The notes beneath the pieces are model-generated. The model made no database searches. It saw only the letters and a program-made list of their open reading frames with translations, and had not been told where the DNA came from. Of a stretch of DNA of 64,000 nucleotides, positions 41,559 through 52,159 are shown piece after piece. The translations under genes were made by a program, and so were the position numbers. Location: the NCBI RefSeq assembly GCF_014490785.1, contig NZ_CP051488.1:1426001-1490000 (forward strand). Reading direction: 5' to 3'. Origin of the DNA: Kosakonia sp. SMBL-WEM22. GTDB taxonomy: Bacteria > Pseudomonadota > Gammaproteobacteria > Enterobacterales > Enterobacteriaceae. Within the stretch, counting starts at the first letter, position 1. Each line of letters starts with the position of its first letter.

Positions 41559-43460
41559 TTATTGGTCCTCTGCCGCGGCTGTGGAGGGGTTTTCCGCCGG
41601 CAATTCGGTGTTGTTGTCGCCAAGCATAATGTGGTCGAGGATCTGTCGCATGATGGTACCCACGGCCGGGCCTGCACCGCCGTTTTCCAGAATCATGGCA
41701 ACGGCGACCTGCGGATTATCATACGGGGCGAAAGCGGTCATCAATTTATGGTCACGCAGACGCTCGGCAATACGGTGAGCGTTATAGGTTTCGTTCGCCT
41801 TCAGGCCAAAGACCTGCGCGGTACCCGATTTCGCCGCCGCTTTGTAAGGCGCGTTGGCAAAGTATTTGTGACCGGTACCGTTAGGGCGGTTTGCTACGCC
41901 ATACATGCCATCTTTGGCAATTTCCCAGTAGCCGGAGTGAATATCACCCACCGGCGGCTGCGTTGGCTGCTTCCACGGCACTTTTTTACCGTCCTCAACG
42001 GTGCTCATCAACAGATGCGGCACTTTTACGATACCGTCGTTAATCAGCGTCATCATTGCTTTGTTCATCTGGATAGGCGTAGCGGTCCAGTACCCCTGGC
42101 CGATGCCGACCGGGATGGTATCGCCCTGATACCAGGGTTTCTTAAAGCGCTTCAGTTTCCATTCGCGGGTTGGCATGTTGCCGGAGCGCTCTTCCGAAAG
42201 GTCGATACCGGTGTAGTGGCCGTAACCGAACTTGCCCATCCACTCGGAGAGCCTGTCGATGCCCATGTCGTAAGCAACCTGGTAGAAGAAGGTATCGGCA
42301 GACTCTTCCAGCGATTTGGTGACATTCAGATGGCCGTGACCCCATTTTTTCCAGTCGCGGTACCGTTTTTCGGAACCCGGAAGCTGCCACCAGCCGGGAT
42401 CGAACAGGCTGGTATTACGGTTGATCACCCCGGCGCTGAGCGCTGAAACCGCGACATAGGGTTTAACCGTGGAGGCGGGAGGGTAGACGCCCTGGGTGGC
42501 GCGGTTAATCAGCGGCGTGTTCGGGTCATTGAGCAGCCCGGAGTAATCCTTGCTCGAGATCCCGTCAACAAACAGGTTCGGGTCGTAGCTTGGCGTCGAG
42601 ACCAGCGCCAGAATACTGCCGGTGCGCGGGTCCGTTACGACCACTGCGGCGCGGCTGCCAGCGAGCAGGGTTTCAATATACTGTTGCAGTTTAAGATCGA
42701 GCGTCAGATAGATATCGTGTCCCGCCTGCGGCGGCACCTCTTTCAACTGGCGGATCACGCGGCCACGGTTGTTCACTTCCACTTCTTCATAACCGGTCTG
42801 GCCGTGCAGCACATCTTCGTAGTAGCGCTCGATGCCGAGCTTGCCGATATCGTGGGTCGCGGCGTAGTTGGCGAGTTTGCCATCTTTATCCAGCCGCTCG
42901 ACGTCTTTATCGTTGATTTTCGAAACATAGCCGATTACGTGCGTCAACGCAGAGCCATAGGGGTAGAAGCGACGTTTATAGCCTTTTACTTCCACGCCGG
43001 GAAAGCGGTACTGGTTGACGGCGAAGCGCGCCACCTGCACTTCGGTGAGGTTGGTTTTCACCGGAATCGAGGTGAAGCGGTGCGAGCGCGCGCGCTCCTT
43101 TTTGAAGTTGGCGATATCATCATCGTTCAGATCGACCACATCGCGCAGCGCGTCGAGGGTTTGCTGCACGTTATCGACCTTTTCCGGCATCATCTCCACC
43201 TGGTAGATGGTGCGGTTCAGCGCCAGCGGCGTGCCGTTGCGATCGTAAATAATGCCGCGACTGGGCGCGATGGGCACCAGTTTGATGCGGTTTTCGTTGG
43301 AGCGGGTTTGATAGTCCGCAAAGCGGACAATTTGCAGGTTATACAGGTTGGCGATCAGCACGCCGGAAAGCAGCAATATACCCGTAAAAGCGACCACTGC
43401 CCGGCGCACAAACAGCGCGGACTCAGCCGTATAGTCGCGAAAAGAGTTCTGTAATTTCAT
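41559..43460 (-). CDS. mrdA: Penicillin-binding protein 2 (MrdA)
   Basis: Transpeptidase for cell elongation, partner of RodA. The 633-residue product has a short cytoplasmic tail and one membrane helix (about 20-42), a pedestal domain, and the transpeptidase domain with SxxK in ASTVKPY, SAD in EESADTFF and KSG in AAKSGTAQVFG. It matches E. coli PBP2 (633) in length. It is read just after rlmH and before mrdB. Confidence 0.98.
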   Translation of the reverse strand: MKLQNSFRDYTAESALFVRRAVVAFTGILLLSGVLIANLYNLQIVRFADYQTRSNENRIKLVPIAPSRGIIYDRNGTPLALNRTIYQVEMMPEKVDNVQQTLDALRDVVDLNDDDIANFKKERARSHRFTSIPVKTNLTEVQVARFAVNQYRFPGVEVKGYKRRFYPYGSALTHVIGYVSKINDKDVERLDKDGKLANYAATHDIGKLGIERYYEDVLHGQTGYEEVEVNNRGRVIRQLKEVPPQAGHDIYLTLDLKLQQYIETLLAGSRAAVVVTDPRTGSILALVSTPSYDPNLFVDGISSKDYSGLLNDPNTPLINRATQGVYPPASTVKPYVAVSALSAGVINRNTSLFDPGWWQLPGSEKRYRDWKKWGHGHLNVTKSLEESADTFFYQVAYDMGIDRLSEWMGKFGYGHYTGIDLSEERSGNMPTREWKLKRFKKPWYQGDTIPVGIGQGYWTATPIQMNKAMMTLINDGIVKVPHLLMSTVEDGKKVPWKQPTQPPVGDIHSGYWEIAKDGMYGVANRPNGTGHKYFANAPYKAAAKSGTAQVFGLKANETYNAHRIAERLRDHKLMTAFAPYDNPQVAVAMILENGGAGPAVGTIMRQILDHIMLGDNNTELPAENPSTAAAEDQ

Positions 43461-43486
43461 CCGCTGCTAAATCCGCCTAAAACTCG

Positions 43487-43954
43487 TTACTCACGGTGAT
43501 AAGGATGGTTGGTCGTAATACTCCATGCGCGATACAGGCTTTCGGCAACCAGCACACGCACCAGCGGGTGAGGAAGAGTCAACGCTGAGAGCGACCAACT
43601 TTGTTCAGCTGCCGCTTTGCAGGCGGGAGACAACCCTTCCGGGCCGCCGATCAGCAGGCTGACGTCGCGTCCGTCCTGCTTCCAGCGTTCCAGCTCATGC
43701 GCCAGCTGCGGCGTATCCCACGGTTTGCCGGGGATATCAAGGGTGACGATGCGGTTTTTGCCGGCGGCGGCCAGCATCAATTCACCCTCTTTATCGAGGA
43801 TCCGCTTGATATCCGCATTTTTGCCGCGCTTGCCGGCGGGAATTTCCACCAACTCAAACGGCATATCTTTTGGAAAGCGGCGCAGATACTCAGTAAAACC
43901 TGTCTGTACCCAGTCCGGCATTTTTGTGCCGACGGCGACGAGTTGCAGCTTCAC
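43487..43954 (-). CDS. rlmH: 23S rRNA (pseudouridine-1915-N3) methyltransferase RlmH
   Basis: SPOUT-class methyltransferase that modifies pseudouridine 1915 of helix 69 in 70S ribosomes. The 155-residue product equals E. coli RlmH (YbeA), with the S-adenosylmethionine knot in LLIGGPEGLSP and the C-terminal LYRAWSITTNHPYHRE tail. It begins with GTG at 43954, four bases after the rsfS stop. Confidence 0.97.
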   Translation of the reverse strand: MKLQLVAVGTKMPDWVQTGFTEYLRRFPKDMPFELVEIPAGKRGKNADIKRILDKEGELMLAAAGKNRIVTLDIPGKPWDTPQLAHELERWKQDGRDVSLLIGGPEGLSPACKAAAEQSWSLSALTLPHPLVRVLVAESLYRAWSITTNHPYHRE

Positions 43955-43957
43955 GCA

Positions 43958-44275
43958 TCAACTCCAGAGTTTTTCCAGCTCGTACAGACGACGGCTCTCT
44001 TCCTGCATGACATGGACCATCACGTCGCCCAGATCAACCACCACCCAATCGGCGGCGCTTTCGCCCTCTACGCCCAGCGGCAGCATGCCCGCCGCGCGGG
44101 ACTCCTGAACCACGTGATCCGCAATAGAGGCAACATGACGGCTTGAAGTGCCGGTACAGACGATCATGCAATCGGTAATGCTCGATTTGCCCTGAACGTC
44201 AATGGCGACGATGTCCTGACCTTTCAGGTCATCAATTTTGTCGATAACAAAATCCTGGAGTGCTTTACCCTGCAA
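43958..44275 (-). CDS. rsfS: Ribosomal silencing factor RsfS
   Basis: Binds ribosomal protein uL14 and blocks subunit joining when nutrients are short. The 105-residue product is collinear with E. coli RsfS (YbeB), with conserved DIVAIDVQGKSSITDCMIVCTG and WVVVDLGDVMVHVM segments. The start is TTG at 44275 with GGGGGAA before it. It heads the run rsfS-rlmH-mrdA-mrdB-rlpA. Confidence 0.97.
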   Translation of the reverse strand: MQGKALQDFVIDKIDDLKGQDIVAIDVQGKSSITDCMIVCTGTSSRHVASIADHVVQESRAAGMLPLGVEGESAADWVVVDLGDVMVHVMQEESRRLYELEKLWS

Positions 44276-44519
44276 GTGTTCCCCCTGGGTGAGTAAAAAA
44301 TGTACTGGTCATAAACAGCCTGACATTATACCTGAAAGACGGCGAATGTCGGGACAAAAGTCCAGGCTTCGCGACATGAAAAGTGGGCTATCATCCCATC
44401 CTGGCCGCGCGATTGCATCGCCAATTTTGTAAAACAATTTCTGCGCGCGGAGAATAGCAGCCTGCGGGGTGCTGTCAATCACCGAATCACTCCGGCTTAA
44501 AAGATGGATGAAAAAGCGG

Positions 44520-45137
44520 CTACTTCTCGTCAGGATGCCAGACCGCGCGGCTGTTTAGCACCCGCAGGGTGGCAAAATCGTCACGCATATCTACCCGGCT
44601 CCAGCATCCCTGAGCGATATGGAAATGCCACAGCGATGAGGCGGGCATACCCAATAGACGCGCAATCATCACGCTGAGAACCCCTTGATGGCTGGCGATA
44701 AGCACATTTTTATGTGTCTGGTTCAGATCCTGCAACATCGTCACCACGCGTTCGATCCTCGCCGAGAAATCCTGAAAACCTTCGCCATTGGTGGGCACGG
44801 CGTGCTGCCAGTCCGTACACCAGGCGGCGTAGCGTTCGGGATCGTCGTGGGTTAAATCGCGATGGTGGCGCATCTCCCAGTCGCCAAAAAACATCTCATT
44901 GAGCAGCGGCGTGGTGTGGACTTCTATCTTCCGCGAGGCCAGCACGTGTGCCGCGGTATGGCGCGCACGTTCCAGCTCGCTGCAAAGCACATAATCGAAC
45001 GGCACGGCATGGAGGAGTTGGTGAAGAGTTTGCGCCTGCGCAACGCCTTTTAGCGTTAAGGGGGTCGGGGCATGCCCGCTGTAGAGCCCGGCCACGTTCG
45101 CTTCGGTCTCACCGTGGCGTATTAACCAGAGTCGCAT
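44520..45137 (-). CDS. cobC: Alpha-ribazole phosphatase CobC
   Basis: Histidine-phosphatase-family enzyme that removes the phosphate from alpha-ribazole-5'-phosphate (or adenosylcobalamin phosphate) at the end of cobalamin synthesis. The 205-residue product starts with MRLWLIRHGETEA, with the catalytic RHG, and has the second His in IASHQGVLS. It lies 24 bases behind nadD. Other cobalamin genes are not in the window, so salvage is the likely use here. Confidence 0.9.
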   Translation of the reverse strand: MRLWLIRHGETEANVAGLYSGHAPTPLTLKGVAQAQTLHQLLHAVPFDYVLCSELERARHTAAHVLASRKIEVHTTPLLNEMFFGDWEMRHHRDLTHDDPERYAAWCTDWQHAVPTNGEGFQDFSARIERVVTMLQDLNQTHKNVLIASHQGVLSVMIARLLGMPASSLWHFHIAQGCWSRVDMRDDFATLRVLNSRAVWHPDEK

Positions 45138-45161
45138 ACACTCCTCCTGTTTATAGCGCGG

Positions 45162-45803
45162 TTAGCGGTAGAGGTTCTGCTGATGGATGTAGTCGAGCAC
45201 GGCGGCGGGCAGCAGATCGTCGCACGGCTCATCGCGCGCTAGCCGCTGGCGAATCTGCGTGGCGGAGATATCAAACCACGGCGTTTCGGCGAGATAGATT
45301 TTACCAGCGGGCAGGGTGTGCAGATCCTCCACGCGGGTTGTCAGATGGGCATCCAGCCAGCGCTGCTGCGCCTCTTCGCGCATCGTCAGGGCATAACCCG
45401 GCCGGCGGCAGACCAGCAGGTGGCAGTTATCAAGAATGGTGTCGTAGCGATGCCAGCTGTGGAAGGTGAGGAGTGAATCCTGACCAATAATAAATGCCAG
45501 CGGAGCCTGCTCGCCAGCTTGCTGCCGCCACGCCTGTAGCGTATCGGCGCTGTAGGAGGGCTCATCGCGCAGCAGTTCGCGCTCATCAAGCGTGAAAAGC
45601 GGTTTATCAGCGATTGCCAGCTCGACCATGGTTTTGCGCTGCTGGCTGTCCGCTTCAGGCTGCGGGCGATGGGGCGGCACATTATTAGGCATAATCGTTA
45701 CCTTCGACAGGCCAATCAGACCGGCCAGCGCTTCCACCGGTTTCAGGTGACCGTAATGGACAGGATCGAAGGTGCCGCCAAACAGCGCTTGTAACTGTTT
45801 CAT
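45162..45803 (-). CDS. nadD: Nicotinate-nucleotide adenylyltransferase NadD
   Basis: Joins nicotinate mononucleotide and ATP to deamido-NAD, an essential step of NAD synthesis. The 213-residue product (same as E. coli) has the nucleotidyltransferase motif GGTFDPVHYGHL and the ISATQIRQRL segment. The start at 45803 matches the E. coli length; two codons further upstream are also possible. It follows holA with one base between stop and start. Confidence 0.97.
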   Translation of the reverse strand: MKQLQALFGGTFDPVHYGHLKPVEALAGLIGLSKVTIMPNNVPPHRPQPEADSQQRKTMVELAIADKPLFTLDERELLRDEPSYSADTLQAWRQQAGEQAPLAFIIGQDSLLTFHSWHRYDTILDNCHLLVCRRPGYALTMREEAQQRWLDAHLTTRVEDLHTLPAGKIYLAETPWFDISATQIRQRLARDEPCDDLLPAAVLDYIHQQNLYR

Positions 45804-45804
45804 A

Positions 45805-46836
45805 TCAACCATCAATAAAGATGTCAGCGACGGCTTTGTGACAGAGTAGCAGAGAGAGCCCCTCCAGCTCAGCCCACACTGACTGACCGTAATCCTGCTT
45901 GACGATTAGCTCAATACGGCTCAGCAGATGCACCGCCTGGCGCAGCTGATCGGCACTCAGCCGGTTTAGCGCCTCCGTGGTGGTGCCGCGGCGGTTTTGC
46001 CACACCCGATGCTTATCAAACAGCGCGCGCAACGGCATCTGCGTCATCTGGCGTTTCAGCGTGACCAGCAGCAACAGCTCGCGCTGCACGGTACGTAGCA
46101 GGATCACCGGCTCGCACGCCTCCAGCCGCAGCTGGGTCAGAATATGTAGCGCGCGCTTACTCTTTCCGGCCAGCAGGGCATCTACCCAGTGAAACGGCGT
46201 AAAGTGCGCGGCATCATTAACCGCCTGCTCAACGCGGGGCAGGGTAAGCTTGCCATCAGGCCACAGTAACGTTAACCGCTCCAGCGCCTGCGCCAGCGCC
46301 AGCAGATTGCCCTCGTAGCAGTAGCAGAGGAGCTGGTTGGCGGCGTCGTCCAGCTCCAGCTTGTTCTGTTTTGCCCGTGCCGCGACCCAGCGCGGCAAGT
46401 TCGCCTGCTCAGGCGTCTGACAGCTAACCTGCACCACGTGCGTATTAAGCTGGGCAAGCCAGGCGGCGTTCTCCTGGGCTTTGGTAAGCTTATTACCACG
46501 TACAATCAGAATCAGATCCTGATGCAGCAGGCCAACCAGCTTTGCCAGCTGTTCGTTCATCGCCGCGTTTGGGCCGTTGTCCGGCAGCTGTAACAGCAGG
46601 GTTTGTCGGCTGGCGAACAGGCTCAGCGCCTGGCAAATAGAGAAGATTGCATCCCAGTCGGTGTTGGCTTCGAGCGGAAAGGTGTGATGTTCAGTGAAGC
46701 CTTGCGTGGCGGCAACCTGCCGCACCGCATCCTGGCTCTCTTGCAGCAATAACGGATCGTTACCGAGCAGCAGATAAGCCGAGCGCAGCCCTTCATTGAG
46801 CTGCGCGCGGAGTTGTTCCGGATAGAGCCTGAGCAT
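45805..46836 (-). CDS. holA: DNA polymerase III delta subunit HolA
   Basis: Clamp-loader wrench that opens the beta sliding clamp. The 343-residue product equals E. coli delta, with the N-terminal beta-contact region (LLQLPDNGPN) and three AAA-fold-like domains lacking Walker motifs, as expected of delta. Its start overlaps the lptE stop by one base, so translation is coupled. Confidence 0.97.
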   Translation of the reverse strand: MLRLYPEQLRAQLNEGLRSAYLLLGNDPLLLQESQDAVRQVAATQGFTEHHTFPLEANTDWDAIFSICQALSLFASRQTLLLQLPDNGPNAAMNEQLAKLVGLLHQDLILIVRGNKLTKAQENAAWLAQLNTHVVQVSCQTPEQANLPRWVAARAKQNKLELDDAANQLLCYCYEGNLLALAQALERLTLLWPDGKLTLPRVEQAVNDAAHFTPFHWVDALLAGKSKRALHILTQLRLEACEPVILLRTVQRELLLLVTLKRQMTQMPLRALFDKHRVWQNRRGTTTEALNRLSADQLRQAVHLLSRIELIVKQDYGQSVWAELEGLSLLLCHKAVADIFIDG

Positions 46837-47402
46837 CAGCTACCTGGCGTTGCCGGGGCGGGCGCCACGCTTGAGGAAACCTCACTATTTTGCGTATTTT
46901 TTGCATCCGCCGTACGCACGCTCGGCAACTGGCGAATCAGCTGCTCTGCGGCTTTGTTATACATCTCTTGTGTAATGATCTCCTGCTCAGCCGCTTTTGC
47001 CAGCGCCTTCTGCGGGTTATCAAAGAACGAACGGTACACTTTAGTACTGATCGGGTAGATATCGTGACCCGGTATCAGCACACTTGCGCGTACGGTCAGC
47101 ACCATTTGATACTCTGCGGTCTGGCCATTCTGGAAGACGGAAGCAGTATCGCGTCCCATTAACACCGAGCCGAGACGCAGGGACGGCACATCCTGACGCA
47201 GCGTGCTGTCATCGAGCAGCGTCACGCCATTCAGGCGCAGCTGGCTACGAATAGCGCGGCTCAGCGGCCCATTTGGATCGCCGGAGTTAAAGATCATCGT
47301 TTTCATTTCCGGTGGCACCTGTGTAGTACTGCGCAGATGCCAGCCGCATCCGGCGGTGACCAGCACCGCCAGGGTTACGAACAGAGTTGCCAGATATCGC
47401 AC
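46836..47402 (-). CDS. lptE: LPS-assembly lipoprotein LptE
   Basis: Outer-membrane lipoprotein that plugs the LptD barrel and helps insert lipopolysaccharide. The 188-residue product has a lipobox VTAGC near residue 19 and the conserved GWHLRSTTQVPPEMKTM start. The C-terminal tail is rich in Ala/Pro/Ser. It begins with GTG at 47402, with GGGAGGAAGC before it, 14 bases behind leuS, as in E. coli. Confidence 0.97.
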   Translation of the reverse strand: MRYLATLFVTLAVLVTAGCGWHLRSTTQVPPEMKTMIFNSGDPNGPLSRAIRSQLRLNGVTLLDDSTLRQDVPSLRLGSVLMGRDTASVFQNGQTAEYQMVLTVRASVLIPGHDIYPISTKVYRSFFDNPQKALAKAAEQEIITQEMYNKAAEQLIRQLPSVRTADAKNTQNSEVSSSVAPAPATPGS

Positions 47403-47416
47403 GCTTCCTCCCGCGC

Positions 47417-49999
47417 TTAACCAACGACCAGATTGAGCAGTTTGCCCGGTACATAAATCACTTTACGTACGGTAACGCCCTCAAGATATTTCGCCACCAG
47501 GTGCTCCTGGCCTGCGCGTTCACGAACCTGTTCTTCTGTTGCATCGACGGCGACGGTAATTTTACCGCGCACTTTACCATTGACCTGAACCACCACCAGC
47601 GTGGTGTTCTCTACCATCGCTTTCTCGTCGGCAACCGGCCACGGTGCGTGATCGATGTCGCCTTCGCCGCCCAGCTCCTGCCACAGCGTGAAGCTGGCAT
47701 GCGGGGTGAACGGGTTGAGCATACGCACCACGGCCAGCAGCGCTTCCTGCATCAGAGCGCCATACTGCTCGCTCTCCTGCGGCGCTTTCGCCAGCTTGTT
47801 CATCAGCTCCATGATCGCCGCGATGGCGGTATTGAAGGTCTGACGACGGCCGATATCATCAGAGACTTTGGCGATAGTTTTATGCACATCGCGGCGCAGC
47901 GCCTGCTGATCGTCGTTCAGCGCGGCCAGATCCAGCGGCGCAACGACGCCCCGGGCAGTGTGTTCATAGACCAGTTTCCAGACGCGTTTCAGGAAGCGGT
48001 TCGCCCCCTCGACGCCGGACTCCTGCCACTCCAGCGTCATATCAGCCGGGGAGGCGAACATCATAAACAGACGCACGGTATCCGCGCCGTAACGCTCTAC
48101 CATCTCCTGCGGGTCGATGCCATTGTTTTTCGACTTCGACATCTTGCTCATACCGGTGTAGACCAGCTCATGGCCCGCAGCATCGGTCGCCTTCACGATA
48201 CGGCCTTTCTCGTCACGCTCGACGATCGCCTCTTTCGGCGACACCCAGTTACGCTCGCCGCTTTCACCGAGGTAGTAGAAGGCGTCTGCCAGCACCATGC
48301 CCTGACACAGCAGCTGTTTAGCCGGTTCGTCAGAGGTGACCATGCCCGCATCGCGCATCAGTTTGTGGAAGAAGCGGAAGTAGAGCAGGTGCATGATGGC
48401 GTGTTCAATACCGCCGATATAGATATCAACCGGCAGCCAGTAGTTTGCCGCGTTCGGGTCCAGCATCCCTTCGTTGTACTGCGGGCAGGTATAGCGCGCA
48501 TAGTACCAGGAGGACTCCATAAAGGTATCAAAGGTATCCGTTTCGCGCAGCGCAGGCTGGCCGTTAACGGTGGTTTTCGCCCACTCCGGATCGGCTTTGA
48601 TCGGGCTGGTAATACCGTCCATCACCACATCTTCCGGCAGGATCACCGGCAGCTGGTCTTCTGGCGTCGGCATCACGGTGCCATCTTCAAGGGTCACCAT
48701 CGGGATTGGCGCGCCCCAGTAACGCTGACGGGAGACGCCCCAGTCGCGCAGACGGAAGTTCACTTTACGCTCGCCGACGCCTTTCTCTGCCAGCTTGTCA
48801 GCAATGGCGTTAAAGGCGGCGTTGAAGTCGAGGCCGTCAAACTCGCCGGAGTTAAACAGCACGCCTTTTTCGGTCAGCGCCTGGGCGCTGAGATCCGGCT
48901 CGCTGCCATCGGCATTCAGAATAACCGGCTTAATGTTCAGCTGGTATTTGCTGGCAAACTCATAGTCGCGCTGATCGTGACCCGGAACGGCCATTACCGC
49001 GCCAGTGCCGTACTCCATCAGCACAAAGTTCGCTGTCCAGACCGGGATCGCTTCGCCGGTCAGCGGATGAATCGCTTTCAGGCCGGTATCGACGCCTTTT
49101 TTCTCCATCGTCGCCATTTCGGCTTCCGCGACTTTGGTGTTGCGACACTCTTCGATAAAGCTCGCCAGCTCCGGGTTATTCTGGGCAGCCTGCTGCGCCA
49201 GTGGGTGACCAGCGGCAACGGCCAGATAGGTCACGCCCATAAAGGTGTCCGGGCGGGTAGTGTAAACGGTCAGCTTCTCGTCGCTGTTCTGCACATCAAA
49301 GGTGATCTCCACCCCTTCAGAACGGCCGATCCAGTTACGCTGCATCGTTTTTACGGTATCCGGCCAGTGATCCAGCTTATCCAGATCGTTCAGCAGTTCG
49401 TCGGCGTAGGCGGTGATTTTGATAAACCACTGCGGGATCTCTTTACGCTCAACTTTGGTATCGCAGCGCCAGCAGCAGCCGTCGATCACCTGTTCGTTGG
49501 CCAGCACGGTCTGGTCATTCGGGCACCAGTTGACCGCGGAAGTTTTTTTATAGACCAGCCCTTTTTTATAGAGCTCGGTGAAGAATTTTTGCTCCCAGCG
49601 GTAATATTCCGGGGTGCAGGTCGCCACTTCACGGCTCCAGTCGTAGCCGAAGCCCAGCATTTTGAGCTGGTTTTTCATGTAGGCGATATTGTCGTAGGTC
49701 CACGGCGCGGGGGCGGTTTTGTTTTTCACCGCGGCGCCTTCAGCCGGCAGACCAAACGCGTCCCAGCCGATCGGCTGCAACACGTTTTTACCCAGCATGC
49801 GCTGGTAGCGGGCGATCACGTCGCCGATGGTGTAGTTACGGACGTGACCCATGTGTAGGCGGCCAGAAGGATAGGGAAGCATCGACAGGCAATAGTATTT
49901 CTCTTTGCTCTCGTCTTCGGTGACCTCGAATGTGCGCTTTTCTTCCCAGTGACGCTGTACGGTGGATTCTATCTCTTCCGGGCGGTATTGCTCTTGCAT
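47417..49999 (-). CDS. leuS: Leucyl-tRNA synthetase LeuS
   Basis: Charges tRNA-Leu in the cytoplasm. The 860-residue product (same as E. coli) has the class I HIGH-type motif PYPSGRLHMGHV, an inserted editing domain with TTRPDTFMGVTYLAV, and KMSKSKNNG. It heads leuS-lptE-holA-nadD-cobC. The gene for tRNA-Leu(UAG), leuW, is also in this window. Confidence 0.99.
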   Translation of the reverse strand: MQEQYRPEEIESTVQRHWEEKRTFEVTEDESKEKYYCLSMLPYPSGRLHMGHVRNYTIGDVIARYQRMLGKNVLQPIGWDAFGLPAEGAAVKNKTAPAPWTYDNIAYMKNQLKMLGFGYDWSREVATCTPEYYRWEQKFFTELYKKGLVYKKTSAVNWCPNDQTVLANEQVIDGCCWRCDTKVERKEIPQWFIKITAYADELLNDLDKLDHWPDTVKTMQRNWIGRSEGVEITFDVQNSDEKLTVYTTRPDTFMGVTYLAVAAGHPLAQQAAQNNPELASFIEECRNTKVAEAEMATMEKKGVDTGLKAIHPLTGEAIPVWTANFVLMEYGTGAVMAVPGHDQRDYEFASKYQLNIKPVILNADGSEPDLSAQALTEKGVLFNSGEFDGLDFNAAFNAIADKLAEKGVGERKVNFRLRDWGVSRQRYWGAPIPMVTLEDGTVMPTPEDQLPVILPEDVVMDGITSPIKADPEWAKTTVNGQPALRETDTFDTFMESSWYYARYTCPQYNEGMLDPNAANYWLPVDIYIGGIEHAIMHLLYFRFFHKLMRDAGMVTSDEPAKQLLCQGMVLADAFYYLGESGERNWVSPKEAIVERDEKGRIVKATDAAGHELVYTGMSKMSKSKNNGIDPQEMVERYGADTVRLFMMFASPADMTLEWQESGVEGANRFLKRVWKLVYEHTARGVVAPLDLAALNDDQQALRRDVHKTIAKVSDDIGRRQTFNTAIAAIMELMNKLAKAPQESEQYGALMQEALLAVVRMLNPFTPHASFTLWQELGGEGDIDHAPWPVADEKAMVENTTLVVVQVNGKVRGKITVAVDATEEQVRERAGQEHLVAKYLEGVTVRKVIYVPGKLLNLVVG

Positions 50000-50232
50000 G
50001 GCAGCCAGTAGTCCTGTTTTTGCTACAGCTACAAATGTAGCGTTAATAGGTGGTTTTTAGTCGGCATAGCATAGCCCAAACGCCAGCCTCAAAACAGCCT
50101 TTCCGAAAAGCGCCGTCGAAATAGCCCTTCTCTGCGCCACATCACTTTTTCACCATGCAACAGGCGGCCCGGCAGAGGCGGAGGAAATTAACGTCTATCA
50201 TTAAAATGAATCACTTAACCGGAGGCGAAACG

Positions 50233-50715
50233 ATGAACAAGGTTGCGCAATTTTACCGTGAACTGGTCGCTTCACTGACCGAGCGCCTGCGTAATGGCGA
50301 TCGCGATATTGACGCATTGGTTGAACAGGCTCGCCTGAGGGTCACACAAACGGGTGAGTTAACGCCAACCGAGACGGATGAGTTAATGCGCGCCATTCGT
50401 CGCGATTTGGAAGAGTTCGCCCGCAGCTACAACGAAAGCCAGAGTGAGGTCACCGATGGCGTCTTTATGCGGGTGATCAAAGAGAGCATCTGGCAGGAGC
50501 TGGCAGATATCACCGATAAAACCCAGCTGGAGTGGCGGGAGGTGTTTCAGGATCTGAACCATCACGGTGTCTATCACAGCGGAGAAGTCGTAGGGCTGGG
50601 AAATTTGGTGTGCGAGAAGTGTCATTTCCATCTCGCGGTCTATACGCCGGATGTGCTGCCGTTATGCCCAAAATGCGGCCACGATCAATTTCAACGCCGT
50701 CCGTTTGAACCTTAA
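50233..50715 (+). CDS. ybeL: DUF1451 zinc-ribbon protein YbeL
   Basis: Cytoplasmic protein of 160 residues, as in E. coli. The N-terminal part is helical (RELVASLTERLRNGDRDIDALVEQAR), and the C-terminal part is a zinc ribbon with CEKC and CPKC. Its function is unknown. GGAGGCGAAACG before the ATG at 50233 fixes the start; the frame is open farther upstream. Confidence 0.94.
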   Translation: MNKVAQFYRELVASLTERLRNGDRDIDALVEQARLRVTQTGELTPTETDELMRAIRRDLEEFARSYNESQSEVTDGVFMRVIKESIWQELADITDKTQLEWREVFQDLNHHGVYHSGEVVGLGNLVCEKCHFHLAVYTPDVLPLCPKCGHDQFQRRPFEP

Positions 50716-50757
50716 CAGCCAGCGCCTGCCCACAGCATGCGGGCAGGCGTAGGGGGA

Positions 50758-51482
<725 letters not shown>

Positions 51483-51483
<1 letters not shown>

Positions 51484-52157
51484 TAGACGGTCCTTTTCTT
51501 CAGCCAGCTGACCAACAGCGAAGCACTCAAACTGATAACAAAATAGACAGCGCCGGCAAACAGGATCATCTCAACCTGCGTACCGTCACGCTCGCCAATC
51601 GTGGAGGCCGTGCGGAAGAAATCCGCCAGGCTCAGGACATACACTAACGAGGTGTCCTGGAATAAGACGATGCCCTGGGTAAGCAGCAGCGGCACCATGG
51701 CGCGAAACGCCTGCGGCAGAATAATCAGCTTCATCGACTGCCAGTGTGTCATGCCGAGCGCCAGCGCCGCGCTCGACTGCCCGCGGGAGATACTCTGGAT
51801 CCCGGCGCGGATAATCTCCGAGTAGTACGCCGCCTCAAACATCGAGAAGGCAACCATCGCCGAGATAAGCCGGATATCAGTTTTTGGCGACAGGCCCAGC
51901 ACGTTTTGCAGGAAACCCGGCACAATCAGGTAGAACCACAGCAGCACCATCACCAGCGGAATCGAGCGGAAGACGTTAACGTAGCTTTTTGCGAACCAGC
52001 GCAGCGGCGTAAAGGTCGACAGACGCATCACCGCCAGCAGCGTGCCCCAGACAATACCGAACACAACTGCGATGGCGGTGATTTTCAGCGTCACCAGCAA
52101 TCCTGCCCACAGATAGGGAAGGGAAGGGACGATTGAACTCCAGTCAAACTCATACAT
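51483..52157 (-). CDS. gltK: Glutamate/aspartate ABC permease GltK
   Basis: Inner-membrane permease of the HisMQ family, 224 residues. It has about five helices and the EAA loop (ALALGMTHWQSMKLIILPQAFRAM is its context) that docks to GltL. It pairs with GltJ. The gene starts two bases after gltJ ends. Confidence 0.97.
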
Positions 52158-52159
52158 CG

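Noticed and set aside
47387..49858. 823-codon open frame on the plus strand
   Set aside because: It lies entirely antisense to leuS, whose product is unmistakable; it is a GC-rich shadow frame with a low-complexity His/Arg-rich product and no ribosome site.
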